In this document: positions 53,635 to 61,817 of the stretch, in pieces
Numbering within the stretch: position 1 is the first letter of the stretch
Layout of the letters: every line of letters begins with the position of its first letter
Assembly: GCF_003752025.1 (NCBI RefSeq)
Contig: NZ_RJKR01000010.1
Span: forward strand, 124,001-188,000
Origin: Curtobacterium sp. PhB115
GTDB lineage: Bacteria; Actinomycetota; Actinomycetes; Actinomycetales; Microbacteriaceae
DNA: 64,000 bases
Reading direction: 5' to 3'
Program-made: the position numbers and the translations under genes
The notes under the pieces: generated by a model
The model's database searches: none
What the model was told of the DNA's origin: nothing
The model's input: only the letters and a program-made list of their open reading frames with translations

Positions 53635-53739
53635 GGGTTCAGTGTGGAGGCCCCGGATGCAGTAGCGGAAGCGACCGTTCCTGACGGGTACCGTTCAGTT
53701 GCGCTACCGGATCAGCCGCGACCCCGCTACCGTCGGACC

Positions 53740-54642
53740 ATGCTCGATGTCCGCCGCCTGGTCCTCCTCCGCGAGTTGTCGATCCGCGGCACGATCGCGG
53801 CCGTCGCCGAGGCGATGAACTTCACCCCGTCTGCCGTGTCGCAGCAGCTCAGCGCCCTCGAACGCGAGGCCGGGGTGCAGCTCCTCCGCAAGGCCGGACG
53901 GCGGCTGCAGCTCACCCCGCAGGCCGAGGTGCTCGTGGCCGCCGCAGGCCACGTGCAGGACGTCCTCGAGCAGGCCCAGGCGCAGGTCGAGGACACCCTG
54001 CCGTCGGTGCAGGGGCGCGTGCGCGTCGCCGTGTTCCAGTCCGCGGCGCTCGCCCTGATGCCGAACGCGCTGTACGAGATGGCGACCGAGCACCCGGACG
54101 TCCGGGTCGAGATGGTGCAGCGCGAGCCGGAGACGGCGCTCAACGAGACGTGGGCCCGGGACTTCGACATGGTCATCGCCGAGCAGTACCCCGCACACGC
54201 CGCTCCGCACCTGCCGGGTCTCGACCGTTCGGACCTCACCACCGATGCCGTCCGGCTGGCGCTGCCGCCGCTCGACACGGCCCTGCTCCCGGTGTCGTCG
54301 CTGGAGGACGCCGAAGCCCTGCCGTGGGTGATGGAACCCCGGGGCACGGCGTCGCGGCACTTCGCTGAGCAGGTCTGTCGCCGCTGGGGCTTCGAGCCGG
54401 ACGTCCGCTACGAGACCGCCGACCTGCAGACCCAGATCCGCCTGGTCGAGTCCGGGAACGCCGTCAGCCTGATGCCCGACCTGATGTGGACCGGCCGCAC
54501 CACGACGTGTCGACTGCTGGAGCTGCCGGAGCGCCCGCGTCGGACGATCTTCACCGTCGTGCGGTCGGCCGGGTCGTCCTCACCGGCGGTCCGTGCGCTG
54601 CGCGCCGCCCTGGAGCGCGCAGCCGCGGTCGTGGGCGACTGA
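53740..54642 (+). CDS. LysR-family regulator, divergent from putA
   Basis: 300 aa. The N-terminal helix-turn-helix (LRELSIRGTIAAVAEAMNFT, PSAVSQQLSALEREAGVQLL) is followed by a LysR effector domain. Relatives beside putA activate it in response to proline. The shared 105-bp upstream region has GTAGCG and CGCTAC arms (53670-53706) and repeated ACCGTTC words that could be binding sites. The ATG at 53740 gives full-length protein; no strong ribosome site. It ends at a perfect 48-bp palindrome. Confidence 0.9.
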   Translation: MLDVRRLVLLRELSIRGTIAAVAEAMNFTPSAVSQQLSALEREAGVQLLRKAGRRLQLTPQAEVLVAAAGHVQDVLEQAQAQVEDTLPSVQGRVRVAVFQSAALALMPNALYEMATEHPDVRVEMVQREPETALNETWARDFDMVIAEQYPAHAAPHLPGLDRSDLTTDAVRLALPPLDTALLPVSSLEDAEALPWVMEPRGTASRHFAEQVCRRWGFEPDVRYETADLQTQIRLVESGNAVSLMPDLMWTGRTTTCRLLELPERPRRTIFTVVRSAGSSSPAVRALRAALERAAAVVGD

Positions 54643-54685
54643 CCCGCCCGGGTCGTCAGGATCGTGGCGCTCGCCTCGACCCACT

Positions 54686-54733
54686 GACGGTCTGGAGGCG
54701 CGGGGCGGGCCCGCCCCGCGCCTCCAGACCGTC
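54686..54733. terminator. Perfect 48-bp palindrome
   Basis: Left half GACGGTCTGGAGGCGCGGGG plus CGGG (54686-54709) is exactly complementary to 54710-54733, no spacer. It ends the LysR gene. The inner word TCTGGAGGCGCGG also follows repeat copy B at 24093. Confidence 0.8.
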
Positions 54734-54909
54734 CCGTGGTCACCGCCACCGATCGGCGGATCTCCGCAAGCACCCCCAACCTGGGTCACATTCCGATCAC
54801 CGAGCCCTGTACGGCCACGCAGGGCCAGTACGATCCGATGACGCCGAAACTCTCGGCAGATTCTTACGATCCGGCGACCCCGCCGGACCTGAACCCCTGG
54901 GGGGAACCC

Positions 54910-56505
54910 GTGCACCGCAGCACCTCCGCCGTCCGACGCGCCTGCGCCGTCGGCACCACCGTCGCGCTGGTCGGTCTGACCACCGGCCTCGGCATCATGA
55001 CCGCGACGGCCGCGAACGCCGAGCCGCTCGGCACCGAGCAGCCCTTCGAGACCGAGACGCCGGCCCCCGCGCTGCCCGAGACGCCGGTCCCCGACGAGGA
55101 GTCCCCCGTCCCCGCGCCGACCGACGCGCCGACCGAGACCCCGGCTCCCGAGGAGTCCCCGGCTCCGGCCCCGGCGCCGGTCGAGACCGAGCCGGAGGCT
55201 CCCGCCTCGACGACCCCCGCCGCGCCCGAGACCTCGGTGCCGACCGCGACGAAGACCCCCGACGTGACCACGAAGGCCGCCGACGCCACCGTCACGATCG
55301 AGGGCGCCGCGAAGGTCGGCTCGCTCCTCAGCGCCGTCGTCACCGGCTTCGACGAGGAGAGCACCTACAAGTACTCCTGGAGCGACCAGGACGGCAACGT
55401 GCTGTCCAAGACCGCGACCTACCGCGTCGACGCGACCGACGTCCGGAAGACCATCGTGGTCGCCGTGACCGGTACCGCGCCCGAGTCCGCCCCCGTCACG
55501 ATCGTCTCCGACGCCACCGCTCCGGTCAGCCAGACGCCGGCGTTCCTCGGCGCCGACGGTGAGCCGACCACGGCCGGTGCGGACCAGGACGACCCGCTCG
55601 CGCTGAGCACGACCGCCGGCGACGCGTTCTCGTACACGTTCCGCACGCAGGGCTTCCCGGAGCCCACGCTGAAGCTCGCGTACTACTTCGACGAGGACGC
55701 CGAGTACTACGACGGCCCCGCGGACCAGCTGCCCGAGGGCCTGACCTTCGACGCGTCGACCGGTGAGCTCAGCGGCACCACCACCTGGGCCTCCGACTGG
55801 ACCTTCGCCGTCACCGCGACGAGCGGCACCGAGACCGTGACCCAGTACGTCGACCTGACCGTCGACGCCGCTGCTCCCCTCGGCGTGCTCGTCTACACGA
55901 CCGACCGCGCCGGCGCCTTCGACTTCGACACCGACGAAGAGAGCGGCACCCGCACCACGTGGATCATCGACCCGACGGGCGCGGTCTTCACCGTGAAGCT
56001 GACGAGCGACGGCGACGGCGGGTACTCCGGCAGCGGGATCGACGGCGGCCGACCGACCATCAAGCAGGGCGGCACGCTCCTCGTCCAGGGCGGTCTCGTC
56101 GACGCGTACGGCAACGAGATCGACGGCGAGGACGACGAGCCGATCCAGCCGGTCGTCACGTCCGACGTCGCCAGCGACGTCATCACCTCGGACCCCGACT
56201 TCGGTGAGTTCGGGCTCGTGAACGTCACGTTCCCGCACGCCTCGACCCACAACCTGTCCGTGTCCGCCGGTTCGTTCACCACGTCCTTCGCGGTCGACGT
56301 CCAGCCCACCGCCGTCGCCCCGGTCGTCGCCCCGACGACCCCGGTCCCGGCAGCGGCTCCGGTCACGCCGACCAACCGTGGCGGCCAGCTCGCCTACACC
56401 GGTTCGGACGCCACGGACGCCCTCCCCTGGGCACTCGGGCTGCTCGTCGCCGGTGCCGGCCTCATCGGCGCCCGCTTCGTGCGCCGCCGTCGCGCACAGC
56501 GCTGA
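54910..56505 (+). CDS. Secreted cell-wall protein with LAXTG sorting signal and Ig-like domain
   Basis: 531 aa. A signal peptide (VRRACAVGTTVALVGLTTGL... cleaved after NAEPL region, about residue 38) precedes a Pro/Glu/Ala-rich stalk (about 40-110). Beta-rich domains follow; one (about 235-315) carries LPEGLTFDASTGELSGTTTW, the He_PIG-type Ig pattern. The C-terminus is LAYTG, a hydrophobic span and RRRR, a class E sortase signal. It is probably covalently attached to peptidoglycan and may act in adhesion. The GTG at 54910 has GGGGGAA upstream; an ATG at 54838 is less likely. No sortase gene is in the window. Confidence 0.85.
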   Translation: MHRSTSAVRRACAVGTTVALVGLTTGLGIMTATAANAEPLGTEQPFETETPAPALPETPVPDEESPVPAPTDAPTETPAPEESPAPAPAPVETEPEAPASTTPAAPETSVPTATKTPDVTTKAADATVTIEGAAKVGSLLSAVVTGFDEESTYKYSWSDQDGNVLSKTATYRVDATDVRKTIVVAVTGTAPESAPVTIVSDATAPVSQTPAFLGADGEPTTAGADQDDPLALSTTAGDAFSYTFRTQGFPEPTLKLAYYFDEDAEYYDGPADQLPEGLTFDASTGELSGTTTWASDWTFAVTATSGTETVTQYVDLTVDAAAPLGVLVYTTDRAGAFDFDTDEESGTRTTWIIDPTGAVFTVKLTSDGDGGYSGSGIDGGRPTIKQGGTLLVQGGLVDAYGNEIDGEDDEPIQPVVTSDVASDVITSDPDFGEFGLVNVTFPHASTHNLSVSAGSFTTSFAVDVQPTAVAPVVAPTTPVPAAAPVTPTNRGGQLAYTGSDATDALPWALGLLVAGAGLIGARFVRRRRAQR

Positions 56506-56518
56506 CGTGATCCAGCGT

Positions 56519-56554
56519 CTCCCGTCCGTCGCGTGCCCGCGTGACGGACGGGAG
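56519..56554. terminator. Terminator of the surface-protein gene
   Basis: 12-bp arms CTCCCGTCCGTC / GACGGACGGGAG with a 12-nt loop, 14 bp past the stop, followed by GC-rich CCCCGCC/GGCGGGG pairing (56566-56598). Confidence 0.7.
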
Positions 56555-56630
56555 GCCCACCTCGGCCCCGCCTGCCCCCTCACCGGGGCGGCGGGGCCGT
56601 TTCCGTACCGCCGCCGGTAGCGTGGTCGGC

Positions 56631-57263
56631 ATGCCCACGCTGCTGCACATCGACTCCTCGGCCGACCTCTCCCACTCGAGCTCGCGCGAGCTGACCGCCG
56701 CCTTCGCCGACGCCTGGCGTGCCCGGGGTCCCGAGTACACGGTGGTGCGGCGCGACCTGCACACCGACCAGCTCCCGCACCTCGAGACCTCGGCGCTGCA
56801 CTGGGCCGCCGCGGACCGCACCGCGGACGAGGTCGTCGCGCCCGAGGCCGAGGCCCTCCGCCAGGAGGTCATCGACGAACTCCTCGCCGCCGACGTCGTC
56901 GTGGTCGGTGCGCCGCTGTACAACTACACGGTGCCCTCGACCCTGAAGGCCTGGATCGACCGCATCCACGTCCCCGGGGTCCTGGCCGGGGACGTCCAGC
57001 CCCTCGCCGGCCGCCCGGTCGTCACCGTGGTCAGCCGCGGCGCGACCTACGACGCCGGCACGCCGACCGAGGACTGGGACCACGGCTCCCCCGTGCTGCA
57101 CCTCATCCTCGGCACCGCGCTCGGCATGAAGGCCTACCCGGTCACCGTCAGTGCGACCCTGGCGGACCGGCTGCCCGAACTCGCTCCCCTCGCCGAGCAC
57201 GCCGCGGCCGAGTTCGCCGACGCGAAGACGACCCTGGAGCGTCTCGCCGCCACCCTCGGCTGA
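56631..57263 (+). CDS. azoR: FMN-dependent NADH-azoreductase
   Basis: 210 aa with flavodoxin-like AzoR pattern: TLLHIDSSADLSHSSSRELT (phosphate-binding start), VVVGAPLYNYTVPSTLKAWI, DRIHVPGVLAG and VVTVVSRGATYDAG. It reduces quinones or azo compounds via FMN and NADH. The ATG at 56631 is at the start of the fold. Convergent with the HicB-like gene, two bases between stops. Confidence 0.92.
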   Translation: MPTLLHIDSSADLSHSSSRELTAAFADAWRARGPEYTVVRRDLHTDQLPHLETSALHWAAADRTADEVVAPEAEALRQEVIDELLAADVVVVGAPLYNYTVPSTLKAWIDRIHVPGVLAGDVQPLAGRPVVTVVSRGATYDAGTPTEDWDHGSPVLHLILGTALGMKAYPVTVSATLADRLPELAPLAEHAAAEFADAKTTLERLAATLG

Positions 57264-57265
57264 CC

Positions 57266-57646
57266 TCAGGAAGCGTTCGCGAGCTGGTGCACCCGCTGCG
57301 CGGAGAGTCCGAGGACCGACGCCATCTCCGCGTACGTGTACCCCTCTGCCCGCATCCGCGTCACGACGCTCCGCGCCAGCCGAGCAGCCTCGGCAGCGTC
57401 CTGTCGCGCATGCTCGGCCAGGGCCCGGGACGCCTCCCACTCGGTACGGGCGTCGTCGGGCAGCACGAACTCCACGTCGATCGCGACGTCGGACTCGGGC
57501 GCATCCAGCGTCAGCGCGACGCACTCCCGTGCCATCCACTCGACGTCGGCGACCCGTCGCGCCTGCGTGACCGCGCCGGCCGTCGGGATCTCGATCGACC
57601 ACCATCGGCCTTCTCGGTGGGCCGTCGCCCGGTAGCTCGTCATCAT
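57266..57646 (-). CDS. HicB-like antitoxin with C-terminal helix-turn-helix
   Basis: 126 aa. The N-terminal half MTSYRATAHREGRWWSIEIP, AGAVTQARRVADVEWMARE resembles the partial RNase H fold of HicB antitoxins. The C-terminus TYAEMASVLGLSAQRVHQLA is a helix-turn-helix. HicB neutralises HicA and autorepresses. GGAGG lies 4-7 bases before two adjacent ATGs (57646, 57643). It follows the HicA-like gene by 11 bp, so order is toxin then antitoxin, as in known pairs. Confidence 0.72.
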   Translation of the reverse strand: MMTSYRATAHREGRWWSIEIPTAGAVTQARRVADVEWMARECVALTLDAPESDVAIDVEFVLPDDARTEWEASRALAEHARQDAAEAARLARSVVTRMRAEGYTYAEMASVLGLSAQRVHQLANAS

Positions 57647-57657
57647 CGTTCCTCCGC

Positions 57658-57861
57658 TCATCGCCAGCCGTCCGGTGCGTCCGGGAAGATCCGCAGCATC
57701 TGTCGAACGACGCCGGGGCTCAGTTCTCTGTGCCTCGGCACCACGAGGCGACCACCGTCCGGTCCGCACCAGACCTCGTGGCTTCCTCGGGTGCGGTCCA
57801 GCCACCATCCCCGATGCCGCAGGAACGTCGTGGCTGCCCGGTGTGGAACAGCTCGCACCAC
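57658..57861 (-). CDS. HicA-like mRNA interferase toxin
   Basis: 67 aa of the small dsRBD-fold HicA type: FLRHRGWWLDRTRGSHEVWC with the conserved Gly-Ser-His (catalytic His) and RLVVPRHRELSPGVVRQMLR ending. HicA cleaves mRNA and stops translation. The GTG start has AAGGG ten bases upstream. It is first of a two-gene unit with the HicB-like antitoxin. Upstream CCCTTGAT/AAGGGCTTGATAA words may be autoregulatory sites. Confidence 0.78.
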   Translation of the reverse strand: MVRAVPHRAATTFLRHRGWWLDRTRGSHEVWCGPDGGRLVVPRHRELSPGVVRQMLRIFPDAPDGWR

Positions 57862-58007
57862 GTTATCAAGCCCTTCTAGTCAGTTCCATCAAGGGCCAGT
57901 AGAGAACCGGGCCTCGATCTGAGTCTGACGAAGGAGCCCTCGCTGTCGGGGCGGGCAGGGACGATCTGTGCAGGACCGCGGGACCACGTCCTGCTGTGGA
58001 GGGACGG

Positions 58008-59051
58008 TCAGGCGGGGCGGATCTCGTCAGCGCGGCCGAGCAGCTCCGCGTGGAACGCCGTCTGGGTCAGCGCGCTGGCGAGCAGGAACCCCGTCATCGA
58101 CTCGATCCCACCGCTGAACGGCACCCGAGCGGCGACCTCGAACAACGTCGGCCGGTCGAGGGCATCGAGCGCCCGGGCGACGTGGCGCGAGCGCTCCTCC
58201 CGGTGCCGGGCGAGCGTGCGGGCGCGGCCGACGACGTCGCGGAAGCGGTACTCGTGGCCGGGGCAGACCTCGAGGTCGGCGTGCTCGTCGAGCCGTCGCA
58301 GCGACGCCAAGTAGTCGCCGAGCGGGTTCGTGTCCGTCCGACCCCCGAGCCCGATGCCGGAGTTGATCCGCGGCAGCACGTGGTCGCCGGTGAAGAGGAG
58401 CCCGTCCGGCTCGTCGACGAAGCACACGTGCCCGGCGGTGTGTCCCGGGGTCCAGAGCGTCCGGATCGTCCGACCCGGGATCGGCAGCACGTCGCCGTCG
58501 TCCAGCAGCACGTCCGCGAAGGGCTCGGACGTCTGCCCGAGCCCGATGCGACGCCCGCTCCCCCAGGCCGCCACGACGCCGGCACGCAGCTCGGTCGGCA
58601 GCCCCCACGTCGCGATCTCGGCGTCGTTCGCCACGGCGTCGGTGCGTTCGCGGTGCAGGGCGTCGACCTCCAACCCGTGCATCGCGACCCGGGCACCGGA
58701 TGCTCGGCGGACCGCGGCCGCGGCACCGAGGTGATCGGCGTGCAGGTGCGTCACGGCCACGAGGGACACGTCGTCGAGGGACCGCCCGATCGAGTCGAGC
58801 GCCCCCCGGAGTTCCGCGAGGGAACCGTCGGCCGACCAGCCGGGGTCGATCAGCGCGAGTGAGCCGTCGCTGCCCTCGACCACGTAGACGAGCGTCGCGT
58901 CGGGGACGCCGAACCGGAACGGCACCGCGAGGGTCCAGATGCCGGGGCGGACCTCCTCGACGGGTGGCAGGACGCGGGCACGGAGTGCGGCGGCCTGCAC
59001 GGCGCTGATCGGTTCCGGGGCCGGCGCTGCCGGCGGTGGCACGGTCGTCAC
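58008..59051 (-). CDS. MBL-fold metallo-hydrolase
   Basis: 347 aa. The metal site is THLHADHLG (HXHXDH, about 120-128), followed by PGHTAGHVCF and GDHVLPRI, and a C-terminal helical region with PGHEYRF. It belongs to the hydroxyacylglutathione hydrolase-like branch. Substrate unknown. The GTG at 59051 has AGGGTGG upstream; a longer frame to 59156 crosses a repeat hairpin and is unlikely. Confidence 0.88.
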   Translation of the reverse strand: MTTVPPPAAPAPEPISAVQAAALRARVLPPVEEVRPGIWTLAVPFRFGVPDATLVYVVEGSDGSLALIDPGWSADGSLAELRGALDSIGRSLDDVSLVAVTHLHADHLGAAAAVRRASGARVAMHGLEVDALHRERTDAVANDAEIATWGLPTELRAGVVAAWGSGRRIGLGQTSEPFADVLLDDGDVLPIPGRTIRTLWTPGHTAGHVCFVDEPDGLLFTGDHVLPRINSGIGLGGRTDTNPLGDYLASLRRLDEHADLEVCPGHEYRFRDVVGRARTLARHREERSRHVARALDALDRPTLFEVAARVPFSGGIESMTGFLLASALTQTAFHAELLGRADEIRPA

Positions 59052-59115
59052 GCCGACCACCCTACTGACGCGCCCGGGACCGCCCGAGGTGATCCGTGCC
59101 TCCAGGCTGCTCATG

Positions 59116-59166
59116 GTGAGCAGAAGATGTCGAGTCGTCGCGCCGGACCCGACCATTGCTGCTCAC
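59116..59166. repeat. Repeat family 4 hairpin, diverged copy
   Basis: GTGAGCAGAAGATGTCGAG and GACCATTGCTGCTCAC face each other with 8 perfect outer base pairs and partial pairing inside; related to 41615-41689. It is followed by GCGCAGC-rich DNA (59168-59225) and lies between the divergent MBL and ligase genes. Confidence 0.6.
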
Positions 59167-59253
59167 GAAGCGCAGCGCGCAGCGAAGAGCGCAGCGCACA
59201 GCAGCGCGCAGCGCGCAGCGCGGCCCCGCGGCCGCCCCGAGTAGACAGGACGC

Positions 59254-60297
59254 ATGGAGATCGCACCGATGCTCGCCAAGGCCGTCGCCGACGTCCCGGA
59301 ACCCGACAGCGTGAAGGGCGGCCTGCGGTACGAACCGAAGTGGGACGGCTTCCGCGGGGTCGTCACGATCGACGGGGACGACGTCGAGATCGGCAGCCGC
59401 GGCGCGAAGCCCCTCACGCGCTACTTCCCCGAGCTCGTCGAGGCCTTCCGCGCCCAGTTCGGCGGCCGAGACCACCCGGTGGTCCTGGACGGCGAGGTGA
59501 TCCTGCGCTCCGGCGACCAGGGCGCCGAACGTCTCGACTGGGAATCGCTGTCGCAGCGCATCCACCCGGCGGCCTCGCGGATCGCGAAGCTCAGCGCCGA
59601 GACGCCCGCGCAGTTCGTCGCGTTCGACCTGCTCGCCGTGGACGGCGAGGAACTGGTCGACCTGCCGTTCGACGAGCGACGCGACCGCCTGGAGTCGTTG
59701 GCGAGCGACATGTCCGACCCCCTCTTCGTGTCCCGCACCACGCTCGACGTCGACCTGGCCCGCGAGTGGCTGACGACGTTCGAGGGCGCTGGCCTGGACG
59801 GGGTGGTCGCGAAGCCCCGGACCAAGGCGTACGAGCCGGGCAAGCGCACGATGCTCAAGGTGAAGCACCACCGCACCGCGGACGTCGTCGCCATCGGGTA
59901 CCGGGTGCACAAGAGCGGATCCGGGGTCGGGTCGCTGCTCGTCGGTTTGTACGGGGACGACGGCGAGCTCCGTCAGGTGGGCGGCGTGTCCGCCTTCTCC
60001 GACAAGCGTCGGCTGCAGTTGGTCGACGAGCTCGAGCCCGTCGTGCTCCGCGATGCGGACGGGAGGCCCGTCACCGGCGACGGGGAACGGTCGCGTTTCT
60101 CGTCGGGTCGCGACACGTCGTTCGTCCGGCTGGCGCCGGAACGCGTGCTCGAGGTCCGGTACGACCAGATGGAGGGCGACCGGTTCCGGCACACCGTGCA
60201 GCTCGAGCGGTGGCGGCCGGACCGCGACGCGGAGTCGTGCGGGTTCGACCAGCTCGAGGTGCCCTCGGCGTACGACCTGCGGGACGTCCTGTCCTGA
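59254..60297 (+). CDS. ATP-dependent DNA ligase (LigC/LigD-ligase type)
   Basis: 347 aa. The adenylation lysine lies in YEPKWDGFRG (Lys29), with VVLDGEVILR, FDLLAVDGEELVDLPF, GAGLDGVVAKPRTKAYEPGK and RTMLKVKHHRTADVV as later nucleotidyltransferase motifs; the OB-fold C-terminus ends with RWRPDRDAESC. It seals nicks with ATP. Actinobacteria use such ligases in NHEJ or base-excision repair. A polymerase-domain gene lies 0.5 kb downstream on the other strand, so this is a split version of LigD; no Ku gene is in view. Confidence 0.93.
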   Translation: MEIAPMLAKAVADVPEPDSVKGGLRYEPKWDGFRGVVTIDGDDVEIGSRGAKPLTRYFPELVEAFRAQFGGRDHPVVLDGEVILRSGDQGAERLDWESLSQRIHPAASRIAKLSAETPAQFVAFDLLAVDGEELVDLPFDERRDRLESLASDMSDPLFVSRTTLDVDLAREWLTTFEGAGLDGVVAKPRTKAYEPGKRTMLKVKHHRTADVVAIGYRVHKSGSGVGSLLVGLYGDDGELRQVGGVSAFSDKRRLQLVDELEPVVLRDADGRPVTGDGERSRFSSGRDTSFVRLAPERVLEVRYDQMEGDRFRHTVQLERWRPDRDAESCGFDQLEVPSAYDLRDVLS

Positions 60298-60358
60298 CGG
60301 GTGTCGTTGTCCGCTTCGTTGTCCGCTTGGTTGTCCGTTTTTCGCTCGGTTGTGAAAG

Positions 60359-60373
60359 TAGTTAGCCGAACTA
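60359..60373. promoter_or_regulatory. Candidate operator TAGTT-N5-AACTA
   Basis: Perfect 5-bp arms with MarR-like spacing, A/T-rich, about 80 bp before the first micro-gene ATG. Upstream of it, three near copies of CGTTGTCCGCTT (60305-60340) form an 11-12 bp tandem repeat. Confidence 0.45.
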
Positions 60374-60451
60374 GCGAAACGGTGTCACGATGGTGTCCAG
60401 CAGCACGACGGCGTCCGGCCCGGACGCCCCAACGGATCGGAGCGGATCGAC

Positions 60452-60613
60452 ATGAGCACCAGCACGCTTCTCCGCCACTCGCAGCGGAACCCCTTCTCGG
60501 AGATCCGCGAGGCACGCCGCCAGCGCACCCTGCAGCTCAGCGCGGTCGTCAGTGCCATCGCCGGCGTCACCGCCACCGCACTCGCACTCGTCACGATCGG
60601 GCTCGGCTCGTGA
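60452..60613 (+). CDS. Micro-protein with one membrane span (53 aa)
   Basis: The frame begins MSTSTLLRHSQRNPFSEIRE and has a basic stretch ARRQRTLQ, then a hydrophobic span LSAVVSAIAGVTATALALVT (about 29-50). It ends GLGS. GGAG lies 10-14 bases before the ATG. It is coupled by GTGA to the following micro-gene. No family recognised. A single-span membrane micro-protein between DNA ligase and polymerase genes; link to repair is unproven. Confidence 0.6.
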   Translation: MSTSTLLRHSQRNPFSEIREARRQRTLQLSAVVSAIAGVTATALALVTIGLGS

Positions 60614-60753
60614 TCGTCGACGGCATCAGCGACGCGCACCGCGGCACCTGGTCGCGACTCACCCGCCTGCACACCGCGAGCGTCGGCCTGCCGATGCACA
60701 CCACCCGCGTCGAGGACCCCGACCGGCAGCGGGACAGCAGCCACTCCGCCTGA
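60610..60753 (+). CDS. Micro-protein (47 aa) coupled to the preceding gene
   Basis: GTG start overlapping the previous stop (GTGA): VIVDGISDAHRGTWSRLTRL, then HTASVGLPMHTTRVEDPDRQ, ends SSHSA. It is polar and His/Arg-rich with no membrane span. It is followed nine bases later by the convergent polymerase gene's stop. Existence is supported mainly by coupling and codon bias; function unknown. Confidence 0.45.
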   Translation: MIVDGISDAHRGTWSRLTRLHTASVGLPMHTTRVEDPDRQRDSSHSA

Positions 60754-60762
60754 CGCGGGCTG

Positions 60763-61785
60763 TCAGCTCGTCTTCTTCGCGCGGGACGGTTGGACGCGCG
60801 GCGGCTCCCCCGGCATCTTCGGGAAGTCCGGCGGGAACGGCAGCTCCCCCTCGCCGTTCGCCAGGTCCCGGTCCCACCACTCGAGCAGGGGTGCGATGCT
60901 CGCGGGTGCGTCGTGCATGGCCTCCCACGGGTCGCCGGTGGTCGCGAGGCGCTCCGGGACCGTCCGGATCGTGAACGTCGTCGGGTCCGCGGTGGGCAGT
61001 TCCTCCCACGTGATCGGTGTCGACACCGAAGCGTGCGCAAGGGCCCGCGGGCTGTAGGCACCGGCCATCGTGCGGTCGCGGTTCGCCTGGTTGAAGTCGA
61101 CGAAGACCCGCTGCCCGCGTTCCTCCTTCCACCACGCCGTCGTCACCCGGTCGGGCATCCGCCGTTCGAGTTCCCGCGCGGCGGCGATCACGGCGTGCCG
61201 GACGTCGAGGAACTCGTACTCGGCGCGGATCGGTGCGAAGACGTGCAGTCCACGGTTGCCGCTCGTCTTGATCCACGTCGTCAGACCGACCTCGTCGAGC
61301 ACCTTCCGGAGCTCCTGCGCGACCGGCACCGTGTCGTCGAAGTCGGTGCCGGGCTGCGGGTCGAGGTCGATCCGCAGCTGGTCCGGGTGGTCGCTGTCCT
61401 CGGCGCGGGAGGCCCACGGGTGGAAGACCACGGTGTTCATCTGCGCTGCCCAGACCGCCACGGCCGGCTCGTCGATCACGAGCTGCGGGTGCGACCGGGC
61501 ACTCGGGTAGGTCACCGCGACGGACCGCACGTAGTCCGGGGCACCCTTCGGCGGGTTCTTCGAGAAGAACTGCTCGCCGTCGACGCCGCCGGGGAACCGC
61601 TGCAGCGAGATCGGTCGGTCGCCGTTCGCCCGGACGAAGGCGTCGCCCACGATCACGAGGTACTCGGCGAGGTCGAGCTTGGTGATCCCGGCCTCGGGCC
61701 AGAGCACCCGCGAGGGACTGCTGATCCGGACCTCCCGGTCGCCGTCCGGCCCGGGCACCGTCAGCGTCGTCGCTTCGCTCGCCAT
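60763..61785 (-). CDS. LigD-type polymerase/primase domain protein (NHEJ)
   Basis: 340 aa matching the archaeo-eukaryotic primase-like domain of LigD: KLDLAEYLVIVGDAF, FPGGVDGEQFFSKNPPKGAP, RIDLDPQPGTDFDD (metal Asp140 and Asp142), KTSGNRGLHVFAPI and VFVDFNQANRDRTMAGAYS. It adds nucleotides at broken ends. No ligase or phosphoesterase domain is fused. The ATG at 61785 is chosen; no strong ribosome site. It is divergent from the DUF429 gene across 32 bp. Confidence 0.93.
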   Translation of the reverse strand: MASEATTLTVPGPDGDREVRISSPSRVLWPEAGITKLDLAEYLVIVGDAFVRANGDRPISLQRFPGGVDGEQFFSKNPPKGAPDYVRSVAVTYPSARSHPQLVIDEPAVAVWAAQMNTVVFHPWASRAEDSDHPDQLRIDLDPQPGTDFDDTVPVAQELRKVLDEVGLTTWIKTSGNRGLHVFAPIRAEYEFLDVRHAVIAAARELERRMPDRVTTAWWKEERGQRVFVDFNQANRDRTMAGAYSPRALAHASVSTPITWEELPTADPTTFTIRTVPERLATTGDPWEAMHDAPASIAPLLEWWDRDLANGEGELPFPPDFPKMPGEPPRVQPSRAKKTS

Positions 61786-61817
61786 GCCCCGGACCGTACA
61801 CGGTGCACGATGGGTGG

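Noticed and set aside
50977..53739. Long plus-strand frame running into the LysR gene
   Set aside because: It mirrors putA; only the part from 53740 encodes a recognisable protein.
57866..58007. A tRNA-like or small RNA sequence between hicA and the MBL gene
   Set aside because: No cloverleaf or anticodon arm can be drawn; only a few short stems.
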